Shown: positions 1-12,236 of the stretch, piece after piece
How the letters are laid out: every line of letters starts with the position of its first letter
Numbering within the stretch: the first letter of the stretch is position 1
From: Cymbidium sinense
Taxonomy: Eukaryota > Streptophyta > Magnoliopsida > Asparagales > Orchidaceae
DNA: 64,000 nt
Direction of reading: 5' to 3'
Assembly (NCBI GenBank): GCA_021442155.1
Contig: CM038215.1
Coordinates: 209,058,982 to 209,122,981, forward strand
Translations under genes and position numbers: made by a program
The notes under the pieces: model-generated
Databases searched by the model: none
What the model was told of the DNA's origin: nothing
Seen by the model: only the letters and a program-made list of their open reading frames with translations

Positions 1-599
1 ATCAAAAAAAAAAAAAAACCTAATATGAGATAGAATATAGGACAGCTCTAAAAAACTACAAAAACAATTAATCCAAATGAACTCATCCACAACCTGTGCA
101 AATTTAAACAAAACTAGAAAAAAAGTTACATGAACTATGTGTATCAAAATTTAAGAGAATGTGGCTCATTCTCATAAGCACAATGTATATCCTAAATTAA
201 TTAAAAATAAATAACTAAATAATGAAAATAACTAAACTTGTTTAAATAAGTTATTTGCTGGACAATTTCACTTAGCAAAAACTTGTATACCTCCATGAAA
301 TATATCCAACTTGCAAAAATTTGATTCCAACAAATTTAGTATTTACTATTCATCAAGTAAATGAGAACATAAATGTTCTGCTTTCTACATTGTAATCCAA
401 CAATATCACAAGGATTTTCATGCCAATACACAATAAATCTTTAAGATCCACCATCAACCACGGACACAATTTCATCATCAAACATATCTTAAGAAAAAAA
501 TGTATTTTTCGTCAAACATATCTTAAGAAAAAAATGTATTAAAAATTTCTGAGATAGTGTTGCACGCAAATCAAGTACAATAAGGAATAAATTAATGTC
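1..599. other. AT-rich DNA with a short tandem duplication, no gene seen
   Basis: No coding segment is recognised. It contains a two-copy tandem repeat of about 29 bp (units near 478-506 and 512-540, core CATATCTTAAGAAAAAAATG). It lies just downstream of the C-terminal integrase remains of the minus-strand Ty3/gypsy element and may hold its 3' end, but I could not identify an LTR. Confidence 0.5.
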
Positions 600-1480
600 A
601 AACTTCCACGAAGTTATTAATTATGATATTAGATCTAATGTGATTCATAGTTTTTAAATGGTTATGGTTTCCTCGCATTCAATTTTTTAAACGCTCATTT
701 AGGAAACCTTTATGGATTAAGGTCCGTCTTCACCCTACCACCCTACCATCTAGTTTAAACCCCTCGTACCTAATGTTTGTATTAGCCAAAAACTTATAAT
801 TAGCATAATCACCAACCATTTTTTGCATATATGCCCATGCAAGTTATGCATAATATTATACAAAATAATCTATGAATACATCAGGCTTACACTAATCAGA
901 AACAACAAAATCTGAATTTGAAAGACTTAAATAATTCTAACTAAATGGGCTCTTCTCATACCACTGGACTTGTTGAAAAGTGAATTATATACAAACTCAG
1001 CCAATGGCAACATCAAATCCCAAGCAAATTCATGTCTTTAATTAAACAGCGTAATAGATCATCAAAACTCCTATGGCTTACCATAGTTTATTCATCAAAA
1101 TGTAGGTGATAAGTAGTTGAAAATTTACCTGATCATTTCTTTCCAAAGAGTTTCATAAAAAATTTTGAAATATCACACCCCATTAGACAATTGCTTTAAA
1201 CAATCAATGCAAGTTTATCACTTCAATAAAATGCAATTCAGCAATGTAAAAAGCATCAACAGTTTTAAGGGATGGAAATGAATTAAACCATTTTAAGAAA
1301 AAAAATTCTACCACTTTATGTTTCCTCAAAGTTTGTGAAAATCCTAACACAAACTTCATGCTGCCATGCTCGCCAAAATCCTCCTAGGGTTTATATGAAA
1401 TAAGAAAAGTGCATAAAACCTGGTGTTTGATTAAAAAAAATAAGTGGAATGCAAAGATGTGTTCTCTTAGATAAAAAGCC
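600..1480 (-). pseudogene. Ty3/gypsy integrase remains
   Basis: Minus-strand fragments match a Ty3/gypsy integrase in order. About 1,280-1,480 gives a pre-integrase stretch (YLDGFLSKRTHLCIP, then LGGFWRAWQHE, decayed from the usual LGGHFGRDKT). About 1,130-1,260 gives the core (FPSLKTVDAFYIAELHF, VINLH, QNFL). About 960-1,060 gives HEFAWDLMLPLAEFVYNSL. About 600-740 resembles the C-terminal segment (RFPK, KKLNARKP). The catalytic aspartates cannot be read because of stops and frame changes. The gene is dead. Confidence 0.7.
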
Positions 1481-1619
1481 ATCTAAGTAAAAAATATTTG
1501 TTAAGATAAATAAGTCATTATGCAAGTCCAATATATCCCATTAAAGTTATTACATAGGCATTCAATTTATGTGATCATATCTAATCACTTCAACCATCAA
1601 TGTGTGAAAAATGGGAGCA

Positions 1620-2995
1620 ACCTTACTTAATGCAACAACAAACATATTTTCAACACCGAGATTATGTTGAACGATAGAAGTGTACTCTTGTAAAAACTCA
1701 ACCCACTCAGCATACCTATGTTCCAACTTTATTGTGAATTTAAGGAATATAAAACTTGATTAAAATTAAACACAAACTCTATAAGTACTAAATAATGCCT
1801 CATATAAAAAAAGCCTGCAAAATAGTATTGAATTCTTTATCCTAATTTGGCTATTTCTTTAGCCTCCTTTACCTTCACACTACACAAAGCAATTAAATGT
1901 TCTTCCTAGCTTAACACACTCCATACCTACACCAAATGCATCATAAAAAACCACACATTTCGTTAAAATTAGACAACTTAATTATATGCACATTTGTAAA
2001 TCTCTTGTTAATCTCAGTAAAAGCACAATCAGCAAATTTAATCCATTTAAGCTGCCCTTTCTTAAAATAGTTAGCAATTATGACATTACAATACTAAACC
2101 CTTTAATGAATCATCTATAAAACCTAGTTAAACTAAAAAAGAACTCTAAATCTTATGAAACTTAATAGGAGTTAATCAATTATTAATTGACTTAACTATG
2201 TCAATCATTAGGCAAACATCACTAAACCCAACAAATCTAAAAATGATAACAAATAGCTTCACAAAACAACATATTTTCATATTTAGATCCACTTTCTCAA
2301 ACTATAGACCTCAAAAACTTTCCTAGATATGCAAAATGATCATCTCTTGTCATGTAATAAATCAAAATATCATCAAAATACAAACTAATTATTTTTTCGA
2401 TAAAACATTGCAAGACATGATTCATTATTTTTAAAATAATAGGCATGTTTGCTAATTAGAAAAGCATCACTAGCTACTCAAATAACATACCCTTGACTTT
2501 AAATGCTATTTTTCATTCGTCACCCTCTCTCATTCTCACTTGATAAAAACTATACCTCAAATCAAAATTAAAGATCATAGGCCTTATGTTATTTGAGTAG
2601 ATGCATTAGATTTGCCTTATGTTAAGAAAGGTAGGGGTAGACCTAAAAAGACTTGGTTAAGATGTATAAAAAATGATCTTAGTATACTTGAATTAAATGA
2701 GAATTTGACACATAATAGGACACAATGGAGACGAAGGATTCATGTAGCCGACCCCACCTAGTGGTATTAAGGCTTGTTGTTATTGTTGTTGTTGTTGTTG
2801 TTATAGGCACCATTCTTAGTGAATATAGTGAAAATAGCAATGACTCGTACTTTTCTTAATAAATCCACTCTAAAGTAATTCATTAACCTCTATTTTTAAG
2901 TTCAACGTATTTAATTAGATTCATGTTGTAATGAGACAAGTTAGTCTAAAATGATCCGAAACTTAAATCAATACAACGGTGCATATCCTGAAGAG
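1620..2995 (-). pseudogene. Ty3/gypsy reverse transcriptase-RNase H remains, interrupted by RTE
   Basis: From the 5' end on the minus strand: 2,810-2,995 carries the start of RT (CIDLSFGSF, LSHYNMN, VNELLQSGFIKKS). About 40 codons are then missing and replaced by the RTE fragment. 2,280-2,580 carries FDLRYSFYQVRMREGDEWK, LVMLF, MNHVLQCF and the catalytic YFDDILIYY. 1,860-2,065 carries the RNase H entry (KGQLKWIKFADCAFTEINKRF, DAFGVGMECVKLGR), and 1,620-1,745 its end (HRYAEWVEFLQEYTSIVQHN). The catalytic DD is still present, but stops and frameshifts rule out function. Confidence 0.75.
2594..2806 (+). mobile_element. RTE-clade LINE, 5'-truncated 3' end
   Basis: About 210 bp match the 3' ends of the two larger RTE copies in this window: the last RT-ORF codons (DLPYVKKGRGRPKKTWLRC), then IHVADPT, a stop, and a TTG/GTT-rich simple-repeat tail. 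It is extremely 5'-truncated, as is usual for LINEs. It interrupts the RT of the minus-strand gypsy pol, so it is younger than that element. No convincing target duplication was found. Confidence 0.85.
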
Positions 2996-3100
2996 ATTGT
3001 AATTCATCAAGTTAAGATCTTCAAGATAAAAATCATTAAAATCAAACAATAAATTAACACCCACGTGCAAAGTCACAATCTCAACTATAACACTCATCTT

Positions 3101-3516
3101 AATTAGGGATGCAAACGAATCAAACCAAGCCGAACATATACTTGTTTGAGTTCAAGCTTGTTTATCATTATCGAACTCGAGCTCGATTCGAGCATTTTAG
3201 GATGGTGTTCAAGCTTAGCTCGAGTATATTGACAAGCTCGATTCAAATTGGGATTATCGAGCTCGTTAGAGAGCAACTTGTTTAATGAAGTAAATGAGCT
3301 TTGATCAAGCCTTAATCGAGCTTGTTCGCGAGTAGCTTGTTGAGAAATATATATGAGCTGCATCAATTAAACCATATTAAGCCTTAAAAAATAAAAATTT
3401 AAACAATATTATTCACGAACAAGCCTTAATTGAGACGTAATCAAGCTTCTTAATGAGCTCTAATCGAGTCGAGTCACAAGTAGCTTATCGAATGCTCGTT
3501 TGATTTGCAGCCCTAA
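3101..3516. mobile_element. hAT-like MITE rich in CGAGCTCG words
   Basis: The ends form an inverted repeat starting TTAGGGATGCAAACGAATCA on the left and, read from the other strand, TTTAGGGCTGCAAATCAAAC on the right. The interior is made of repeated CTCGAGC/AAGCTTG words. This matches the plant MITE type that begins TAGGGGTGTAAACGAGCC. Flanks share CTTAA but a clean 8-bp duplication is not visible. It splits the gypsy protease from the RT. A minus-strand open frame of 87 codons inside it is a by-product of the palindromic words. Confidence 0.55.
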
Positions 3517-3689
3517 ACTTAAGAATTACTAAAGCATAAATAACACATTAATGTTTACTCTCTTTCTCAAATGTTTGTTGATTCAAAATATATAAAGTTT
3601 TTTCAATTAATTGGGGGAATTATAATCTTTTGTTAAAGATTTAAATTTAACCATTAGGGTTTGTAAGTTTGACAATGACCCCTCTTTTT

Positions 3690-3990
3690 AACTTCCAACA
3701 CGTGAGTATTAGACCTATCAAAATAAATCATCAGTTATTATATACCCACAATTTATCTAGAATAACATAACAAAAATCCATAGGCAACACCTCAAACTAG
3801 ATTCTATCCTCATGGCTAATAAGTTCAATAGGAACTACACACATTTGGGTCATAAAAATACCAATATAATCATAATATCTTAAATGGTTTTAAATGCAAT
3901 TCAAATTTTAGATTCCTATGCTTAATAATCAACTTAAACACAACATTCTTACAACTATCATTATCTATGATAAGCTTGCAAAAGTTTTTC
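3690..3990 (-). pseudogene. Ty3/gypsy aspartic protease remains
   Basis: The minus-strand translation gives LEKNFCKLIIDNDSCKNVVF, the decayed form of the gypsy protease start (usual pattern C-x-x-I-I-D-G-G-S-C-x-N-V-V). Further on is VLPMDFCYVILDKLW, matching VVPMDACHILLGRPW of the family. The active-site motif reads D-N-D-S instead of D-G-G-S. Its position 5' of the RT on the minus strand is as expected for this element. Confidence 0.7.
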
Positions 3991-3995
3991 TCAAG

Positions 3996-6315
3996 CTTAA
4001 AATAAATTTAAAAATTAGTAGTTTTTTACCAATCAAACTCAACCTTACTGTAGCTATAGTGTAATCCATAACATACAAACAATTTTCAAACAAAGTATCA
4101 ATCACAAATTTCACAATGAAATTCAAGCATATCATCATCCTCATTGATTTTGCATCATTCTTATACATAGTGATATGAAGATTAATACTAGGACACTTAT
4201 TAATATATTAATAATTTGATGACACTCAAAACATATCTTAATATAAATTTTATAGACACTATATAAGACACCCATTAGAATGATAAATAGTTTGATAACA
4301 ACATATTTTAACAGAAATTTTAAGGATATGAATGCAATAAACTTCGTTTTAGTATTTGTATTAACAATGACGCTACGATACTAAATTCAATAGGCGCAGC
4401 ATTATGAATGTGACTATTTTTACAAAAAAAAAATACCCTCCTAACATATGTAGCACCTCTTTTTGACACAAAAAATTAATATTTTCTCAAAATCTACTAC
4501 AAGTAGAAAAGCATACTTAAGTGAGGGAATATGATGTGGTGATTATTTCTTGATATCAGATTTCAAAACAAATCTAGACTTAACGAGTATGCTTTTAGGA
4601 TCATCAATGATCACAAACATTCAGGCAGCCTCTTATTGAATCACAATTTTAGTTTCTTTTTAAATTATTCAACTCATCAAGCAAACAAACACAAGAAGAT
4701 GGGTGAATATAACTCTATTTAAAGATCATTCGTTTCATCCCAAGTAGTAATATATCCCTTTCCAACATTTCAGTATACTTTTTATGCTTCACCCAATACA
4801 TTTTAACTCATTTGGAACTCAGCAAACTTAGTTTGTCGTTAAGAAATTTTTCATATAACCTAGTTAGTCAGAATATACCTTGGGATTTATCTTTCAAAAG
4901 TAGAGGGCATCTTTCATTTTCTATACATTATAACTTCTATCTTGATAATTTCCCCTATAATGATTTTCATGTCTCCTACTCGTGTTAACAATCAAGTGAA
5001 TGTGTTCAATATTATGACAGGATCCACTTCAAGTTTGCATGAATGAGATTATTTAGTTTACAAATTTTCATTTTGTTCATTAACTTGAATGTTAATCTTA
5101 CATATTTGAATTTACTTAATTAACTTTCACCCAACTAAATTCATGAAGTCATTAAAATTTTGATGAATTGTTAAGTTACCAAGATATTAAACCACGCTTT
5201 AGAGTGGTATATTTACAAAACATGTGAATACCAAATAAATGTAGGACATCTTAGGTTCTAGAGTTCTTAATACAACTAGATGAAGCAGCAGATGTAGATC
5301 ACACAAAATAAATTTCTGATTCGCAACTTCAAAAACTACAAATTAAATAAAGATTCGCTTTTTTGAAGTAAACTCAAAATATGAGAAATCTAAACTAAGT
5401 GGTTACTCAACAATCGATTAAATCTTACAAAAAGCAAGAAATCAAAACCACCAAAGCTTGCTGAGTCAATTAAATTCAAATTACAATTGAAAGGTTAGTT
5501 ATCATAAATTTTTTAATAAAAACTAATGAAACATTTATAAGAAAAAAATTCACCAATCAGAAGAAAAACTCACACCAGAGATAATTTTGCATACAATTTG
5601 CTCGTCACACTTGTTTGCACTTGAAGAAATTCAGTATTAAACAGACACACTAGACTAAAGAGAATATTTGAAATTTTAGTAAGACAATAAATATCCTTTA
5701 CATGCCTCAGGTGTTGGTAACTTGGCATTTATAAGCATATCACCTTTACTAAGTATTTATTAAGTCGGTTGGCTTTCATTGACTTGGTTTCAATTCCAAA
5801 TTATGTTGGCCATGGTAACTAAAATAAGGTATAAAATTTACGTGAAGAGGAGAATGGCATTTGAAATGAAGAGAAGCTAGCAAATGACAAGTCTCAAAAA
5901 CACCTCTAAAGCCTAACTGCAGCTCCAATTAGAGCACTGCAATTGAATTCCATGAATAAAGCACTGCCAAAGGCCGCTGCAAGAGAATAGCGTGGATAAG
6001 TCTAACAAACAGTAGCTGCATTTTGCTATAACACCGGATAAGGCCAATAACACTACAAGAGCAAATAATGCTAGAAGAGCCAAAGGATAAGAGCTAAAAG
6101 AATTAGTCAAGAAATAGTCGCTTAACATAATGAATCCAAAAAACCTATTATGGACAAGATACAAAGTGATAACTCCAAAGCCAAATAATTCATCGATTTC
6201 AATTGAACCAAATGAGAGGCTACCTAAAAAAGAAGAGCATCAAAACTAAAGAGATCACATTATGTCTCATAATCACATTATAACAGGTAAGTCCCAAATT
6301 AACCAAAAATTAAAT
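3996..6315. other. AT-rich DNA without a recognised gene
   Basis: A 67-codon minus-strand frame at 3,965-4,168 overlaps the gypsy protease in another frame and is not a known domain. The rest is AT-rich with no long open frame. Gag of the minus-strand gypsy element would be expected here, but I could not recognise a nucleocapsid knuckle. If the NOMO-like gene is intact this is intron 6. Confidence 0.5.
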
Positions 6316-7467
6316 ACAACAACAACAACAAGCCTTAATCCCACTAGGTGGGGTCAGCTACATGAATCCTTCGTCCCCATTGTGTCCTATTATATGTCAA
6401 ATTCTCATTTAATTCAAGTATACTAAGATCATTTTTTATACATCTTAACCAAGTCTTTTTAGGTCTACCTATACCTTTCTTAACATAAGGTAAATCTAAT
6501 GCATCTACTCTCCTAATTGGGTCATCGGACGGCCGACGCTTTATGTGGCCAAACCATCTAAGGCGACTCTCCCTAATCTTATCTACCACTGGAGCTACTC
6601 CAACTTTTTCCCGAACATACTCATTTTGCATTCTATCTCTAAGAGTAAAGCCACTCATCCATCCGAGCATCCTCATCTCTGTAACACTTAACTTAGTCTT
6701 ATGCTTCTCTTTATTGGCCAACATTCTCGCACCATAAGTCATTGCGGGTCTTACCACCATCTTATAAAATTTTTCCTTAAGTTTAAGTGGAACTTTTCTA
6801 TCACATAATAGGCCAGATGCATTCCTCCACTTCAACCATCCAACTTGAATTCTACTTATAACATCTCCATCTATTTCACCATCATTTTGAACAATAGAAC
6901 CTAAATATCGAATCCACTCTTATTAATGACTTGATCACCTAAAGTCACAACACTACCACTAAAACTTCTACAACTAAAATTACACTCCATATATTCAGTT
7001 TTAGATCTACTTAAGCGAAAACCTTTAGACTCTAAAGTTGACCTCCATAATTCAAGTTTATGTTGGACTCCCTCTCTAGTCTTATCAACAAGAAGAATGT
7101 CATTAGCAAAAAGCATACACCAAGGTACATCTTCTTGTAAATGCCTCGTAAGAACATCCATAACTAAAGTAAAAGATAAGGGCTTAATGTTGATCCTTGA
7201 TGTAATCCAAATAGAAAAATATTTTGTCAATCCTTCTTGTGTTTTGGACACAAGTATGCCTCTAGTATATCCTTAATGACTTGAATATAACCAATATTAA
7301 CTCCTTTACGTCTAGAACTCTCCAAAGAACATCTCTTGAGACTTTATCATAAACTTTCTCTAAATCAATAAATATCATATGTAGATCCTTCTTACTTTCT
7401 CTATGCTTCTCCATCAAACCTCTTAACAAATATATAGCATCCATAGTAGATCTACACTTAATAAATT
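6316..7467 (-). mobile_element. RTE-clade LINE, 5'-truncated copy, minus strand
   Basis: The minus strand reads the second half of a plant RTE polyprotein and ends in a TTG-type tail (plus-strand CAA repeat at 6,316-6,331). Segments: DAIYLLRGLMEKHRESKKDL with the RT motif [20 protein letters not shown] (about 7,310-7,445); [19 protein letters not shown] with the catalytic FANDI (usual FADDI, so the first catalytic Asp reads Asn); then a long intact C-terminal frame of 163 codons (6,344-6,835) ending IHVADPT. The endonuclease half is missing. The D-to-N change and frame breaks make it inactive. No target duplication was found. Confidence 0.88.
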
Positions 7468-8300
7468 TGGTTACACCAATTATTTACTCTATCTTTTTTT
7501 TTAGTATAAACTTTTAGATCTTCGTCAAGTAGCCATTGACCTTCACTTTGAAATTTAATAATAAAAAAGGATTTTTGTAAAATGTAACAATTAGAACAAG
7601 CTAAATCATATCTACATAATAAAGATGATAATGGTCCAAAATGTCATGGTGGTTGAATATCAATCCCTCATGCCACAAGAGACGTGAATGGTTCTCAACA
7701 GTTTGATATCAATCAATCAAGTCTCTCACATTATTTATAGTTAAAGATCAACATTGTTCTATTAGGAGAATAAATAACTGCATCTCTTTTTTCTTTATAC
7801 AAAGTTCCTTAACTTCTAGAGAGAGAGAGAGGACAAGAAAAAATAGAAGTGTTAGAGGAAGGGTGGTCAGACAACCACCCAAGCAAACCATTGGCACATG
7901 CATAGAGAGAGAGAAAGAGAGAGAGAGAGAGATAATGATAATTGATCGGTCAGCAACCCCAACCACACATTCTAATCCCTTGTTGGAATAAGGATACAGA
8001 GGAAAGTGAGGAAGGACCAATTGCACTTTTTTGATAGAATCACGGAGCAGGGTTGGCTGCATTATGAATAAAAAAAGAAATCATCCTATATGAGCAGTTA
8101 CAGAATTCTGAATGGAATCATTCTGGGGGTCTGAGGGTCACAAACATAAGCAACTTTGTTGGTTGATGTTTAGAATGAAAACAACACATCAGCGCCTTAG
8201 AAAAAACATAAACACCTTGCATGTAGTCTATCATTAATTTTAATTGCCAATTATATGCGAGAAGAGAAACGACATGAACTTTACAAGGTGAATGACAGAC
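7468..8300. other. Start of intron 6 with GA microsatellites
   Basis: No exon is recognised. The segment holds GA/AG tracts at about 7,818-7,833 and 7,904-7,932. The GT that ends exon 6 of the NOMO-like gene is at 8,300-8,299, so this is read as intron sequence. Confidence 0.5.
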
Positions 8301-8470
8301 CAGGAATGACATTTGTAAATGAGTAGTGCCCAGTTTCTGATGTGAAAGAAGAAGCAATAAAATCATCTGACATAGAAACAAGCTCAATCTTCACATTTGA
8401 AGGTCCTCCAGCTTTAAAGGGGCAGCTGTTTCCCCCAACAGCACCTAAAACTCTACCAGATACCATGAAC
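8301..8470 (-). CDS. NOMO: NOMO-like exon 6
   Basis: 170 nt after CTGTAG, completing Gly and then reading [45 protein letters not shown]: the second beta-sandwich domain. I end it at the phase-1 GT at 8,300-8,299, because family members leave the IPG turn with a K/N-Y-x-x-R-A sequence that is not found downstream. Reading through would stop after five more codons. Confidence 0.85.
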
Positions 8471-11462
8471 CTACAGACAAAAGATTCACCAAAGTGAGAA
8501 CGATGCATAAATTCTATAGTAACAGGTAAAATCAGAAACACAAAATAAAAGAAAAATAATAGGTTTTCAAAATCTCTGAAGGAATAGCAATAAATAAGAA
8601 ATAATAAAAATGCTTGAAGCCACGCACCCAGTAATTTGGAAATTGATATCTGCATTTGAATTACAGCCACTGTTATCTACAATCACAGGAACCTATAAAA
8701 ATTTGAGAGATCACAATCTAATTAAAAAATTAATTCAATTTTTTTTTCTTTAAAGGCAACGCTGGTCAAAGGAAAGAAGATGAGAAATCCATACCATTAT
8801 TGAATCAATTGAATACATCTCATACTTAGTGAGATTGAAGTACCTTAAAACCTCAGGACATGAGGCGAGGCGATGCGAGGCGAGGCGAGGTGAAAACTTC
8901 ATAAAATCATTTCCCTCTTTGTTGTTTGCTTTAGTTACTGTATATATGCTTTGTAATATATAATATATGCTAACTGGGTAGAGCTACCATCATTTGGATT
9001 ACTTTGTTTCACCTTTCTTTCATCATAATGTAAGTTTTGCAAGTTTTTAAGAGTTTCAATTGTCAGTTTCTTCCTCTTTAGAAAATATATCCAAAGTATT
9101 TTTAATCTTCTTCAAGCTCGCTCTTGAATTATTTTCTTGCTAATTTTTCTGGGTTGGTAACTAATTAGTAATTAAAAACTATGATGCAATGCATTTTTGT
9201 TAACAATCCCTTACCTTCTTTGTTAATGCTTGAGCATGCAAGACAATCGTAATATTAAATAAATAAATAATCACCTAAAATCTAAGTTTACACTATTAAT
9301 TCTAAACGCTAAACTATATAAATTAAGCAATTTTGAATAGGGCATTTCACGGCCGAACTAACAAAAAAGCCTGAATAGGCCTCCTTAGAAAAATTTGGTT
9401 TTAAATTTGGTAGAATTTAAAATTCTTGAACAAGAAGTCGATTATTTGATTCCTGATTTTTCAGATTTATAAAATCCTTGAAAATAAAGAAACATAGTAT
9501 ATTTGTTTCCTTATTTTTACTGCTGTTATTTATTTATTTTCTTTAATTTCCAAATTTAAAACCTTTCTAAGTCAATTTAAAACCCCCTATTAAATTGAAA
9601 AAATCAATTCTCTTCAAAAATCAATAGTACATTCTCCAGATGAGATCCTTTCCTCTCCTTCCAAGATTTTCTTCCCAAACCCTCTCCAATCTCCACTACG
9701 CTAGTATGTCTATGATGCTGCCCCCTTCAGGAAGTTCAATATGGCCTCCCTAGCTTTCCCTAATGGTTGCCAGCAATCAAGCATTGTCCAGTAACCTTTC
9801 ATAAAGAATAATGAGACCTTCCCAAGCCTATCCCTACTCAAACAACAGTGTTGATTAACACATGCCCGTACGAGCTACAGTAACTGAATTCCCACGGTGA
9901 AATCATGCACGAAGCTTGAAGGGAATCATTAATAATTTAGGCCATGAAAACACTAAATCTCTCTCTTAGTAGCAATAAAACCTCCTGGGATTGAGATTAA
10001 GTTTGGCATCAAAGTATGACTGCAGCATGTCACGGCAGGGGAAAAGCATAGCAAAAATGCAAACAAATGTTCACATATTCCACTCAAACTCCTGAGCCCA
10101 ATCAAGATCAAGAATCCTCCATTAGTCAAGAAACCACAAATCAAGGAATTCCTTCCAAGACAACTTTCAGACAAGAAGAATTTGAAAAGAGAATGGAGTA
10201 TTTGGAATGCACTCCAAACCTTCTAGGAATGCATACTTCTTCAACATCAGATGACACCATGCCTCACTACATGAGCATCTTCACACAGCAAAACTTGTGG
10301 CAAGAGGTCCATGACTTCCGAAGTTTTTTTGTAGAACAACTGTCCTCCATTCAATGTTGAAAAAATGAATTGAATAACTAAAGAAATACTTGCCATTTTT
10401 TCCAAAAAAATAAATACTTCCATTTTTGTTTGTATAACTAGGGATCTTAGTTGTAACAAGTAACACATTAAATGAGCAAAACAGTATTTGCATTTGATTC
10501 ATTAACAATCAAGAGTCAAGACAATCACAATTGAGCTTAAGTTCCATAACATGTTAAACACCAGCAAAACACGAACAACAAGCCTAATTTATGAATATCA
10601 AACATAGCAATAATATTTTAACTTATGGCTCCATTTCCATGAAATAAAATTTGCGGTTTTATATAATAAAATATTCAATAAGATTCAAAAAGCTTAAAAT
10701 ATATGTTTTCCATAATTTCTAAAGTATTGCAATTGATTTTAACAATAAAATGCAAAATATTTTAACGTACGTACATACGTACATACATACGTATGCACAT
10801 ACATTTCATAAACTCCTCGAAGCGTAAGCCTCAGTGTCGCTAGTGAGGCTTATACCTTTTTCATTTGAGGTGTGTGCCTAAAGCCTCGAGAAGTTTGAGG
10901 CGAAACCTCAATAAGATTATGTAAAAAAATTATATTATAACATTAATAAATTATATTTTATTATACTTATATATAAGGTACCTAATGCAATGCCTCGAAA
11001 AAGTCAAAAAGTAATTTAAATATTAATTTATTTAAATATATTTATTTTAATTATATTAAATCCAATATTGATTGATATAAGAAATAAGAAAATAAATATA
11101 GTGATTGAATATTCAGAAATTGTGATAATACAAAAATAATGGAATGTAAAATTTTTAAATATAATGACTTGTCTAAAGATGACAATAATGCAGACAAGAT
11201 TATTATGAATCATGATCATCATAGCAGGTTTAAACTTTCATTTCAAGTAGTGACTTTGAATCTCATATCAAACTTTATTTTATATTAACATTTAAGATTG
11301 AGATTTGTGATTTATGTATTCAAAATGATGAATGATGAACTAAAAAAAATAATGGTTTGCAATTTGTGAATTACTTTTAATTTATAAGTTATATATTTTT
11401 TATTTTGAGGTTTACACTTCACCTCATTAAGGAAAAACACCTAAGTTTATGATTTTGCCTTT

Positions 11463-11497
<35 letters not shown>

Positions 11498-12195
11498 AGC
11501 TAAACATAATCAAAAGGCCATTGTCTATGACTGGCTCATTCGGTGAGTGAGTTGAAAAACCTTGTTCAAGCTCAACTAGCTTACTTTACAAACAAGCCAA
11601 ATGAAAACAAATACCTAGTTGAACACAAGTTGTTCACATACACCAAGCCTTTTGACGACAATTATGCATACTTATGCATAGAAGATCGCATTCGCCTATG
11701 ACCCAATTAAAGTTTTCTAATGTTGCAATAATGTTGTGAAATGTAGGTGCGGATTCTATCAAAGTACACAACAAAATTTCAAATGCAAGAATTTGGGATT
11801 AAATCCTGAAATGATCCATTGATTCGTATGTTGCCAATTTGATCTTAAAGTATCATATTTCTCCAATTTAGTCTCTGGACTATATAAAATTGATCTAAAA
11901 CATATATCTCAATGGCGTGCACCATGGCGCATGGCGTAGCGCACTCTCAACACAATTTACAAGGCATGGCATGGCACACCAAAATGGAGGGCACAATTTG
12001 CACCATACATGGGCAATGGCACATGGCGCTCGCTATTTTGATTTTTAAGATTAGATATGAAGAAAATTAATATATACATATGCATATACATACATACATA
12101 CATATATGTATGAATGTATCTATCTGTGAGCATATATACATATATAGATTTATATATGTATATTTATTTGTATTTATATATACATACATACATAC

Positions 12196-12236
<41 letters not shown>

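Larger units (their letters stand above)
600..3995 (-). mobile_element. Decayed Ty3/gypsy (chromovirus-like) retrotransposon, minus strand
   Basis: Read on the minus strand in any frame, stretches of this region recover the expected order protease, reverse transcriptase, RNase H, integrase of a plant Ty3/gypsy pol, with stops and frame changes throughout. The RT wording (MNHVLQCFIEK, YFDDILIYY) and the integrase wording (EFAWDLMLPLAEFVYNS) fit chromoviruses of the CRM/Reina/Galadriel kind; the exact clade is inference. Two later insertions sit in it: an RTE 3' fragment (2,594-2,806) and a MITE-like element (about 3,101-3,516). No LTRs, primer site or target duplication were found, so the ends are approximate. 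It probably lies inside intron 6 of the NOMO-like gene, if that gene is intact. Confidence 0.75.

Noticed and set aside
3103..3366. 87-codon minus-strand frame
   Set aside because: It lies entirely within the palindromic CGAGCTCG-type MITE and has no known domain.
1..8300. Search for exon 7 and later exons of the NOMO-like gene
   Set aside because: No minus-strand segment with the expected follow-on wording (R-A-S-H-P, then V-D-D-I-F-F type) was found; only transposon and AT-rich sequence.
8118..8387. 89-codon minus-strand frame overlapping exon 6
   Set aside because: It is in another frame than the conserved NOMO-like exon; its Leu-rich translation matches nothing known.
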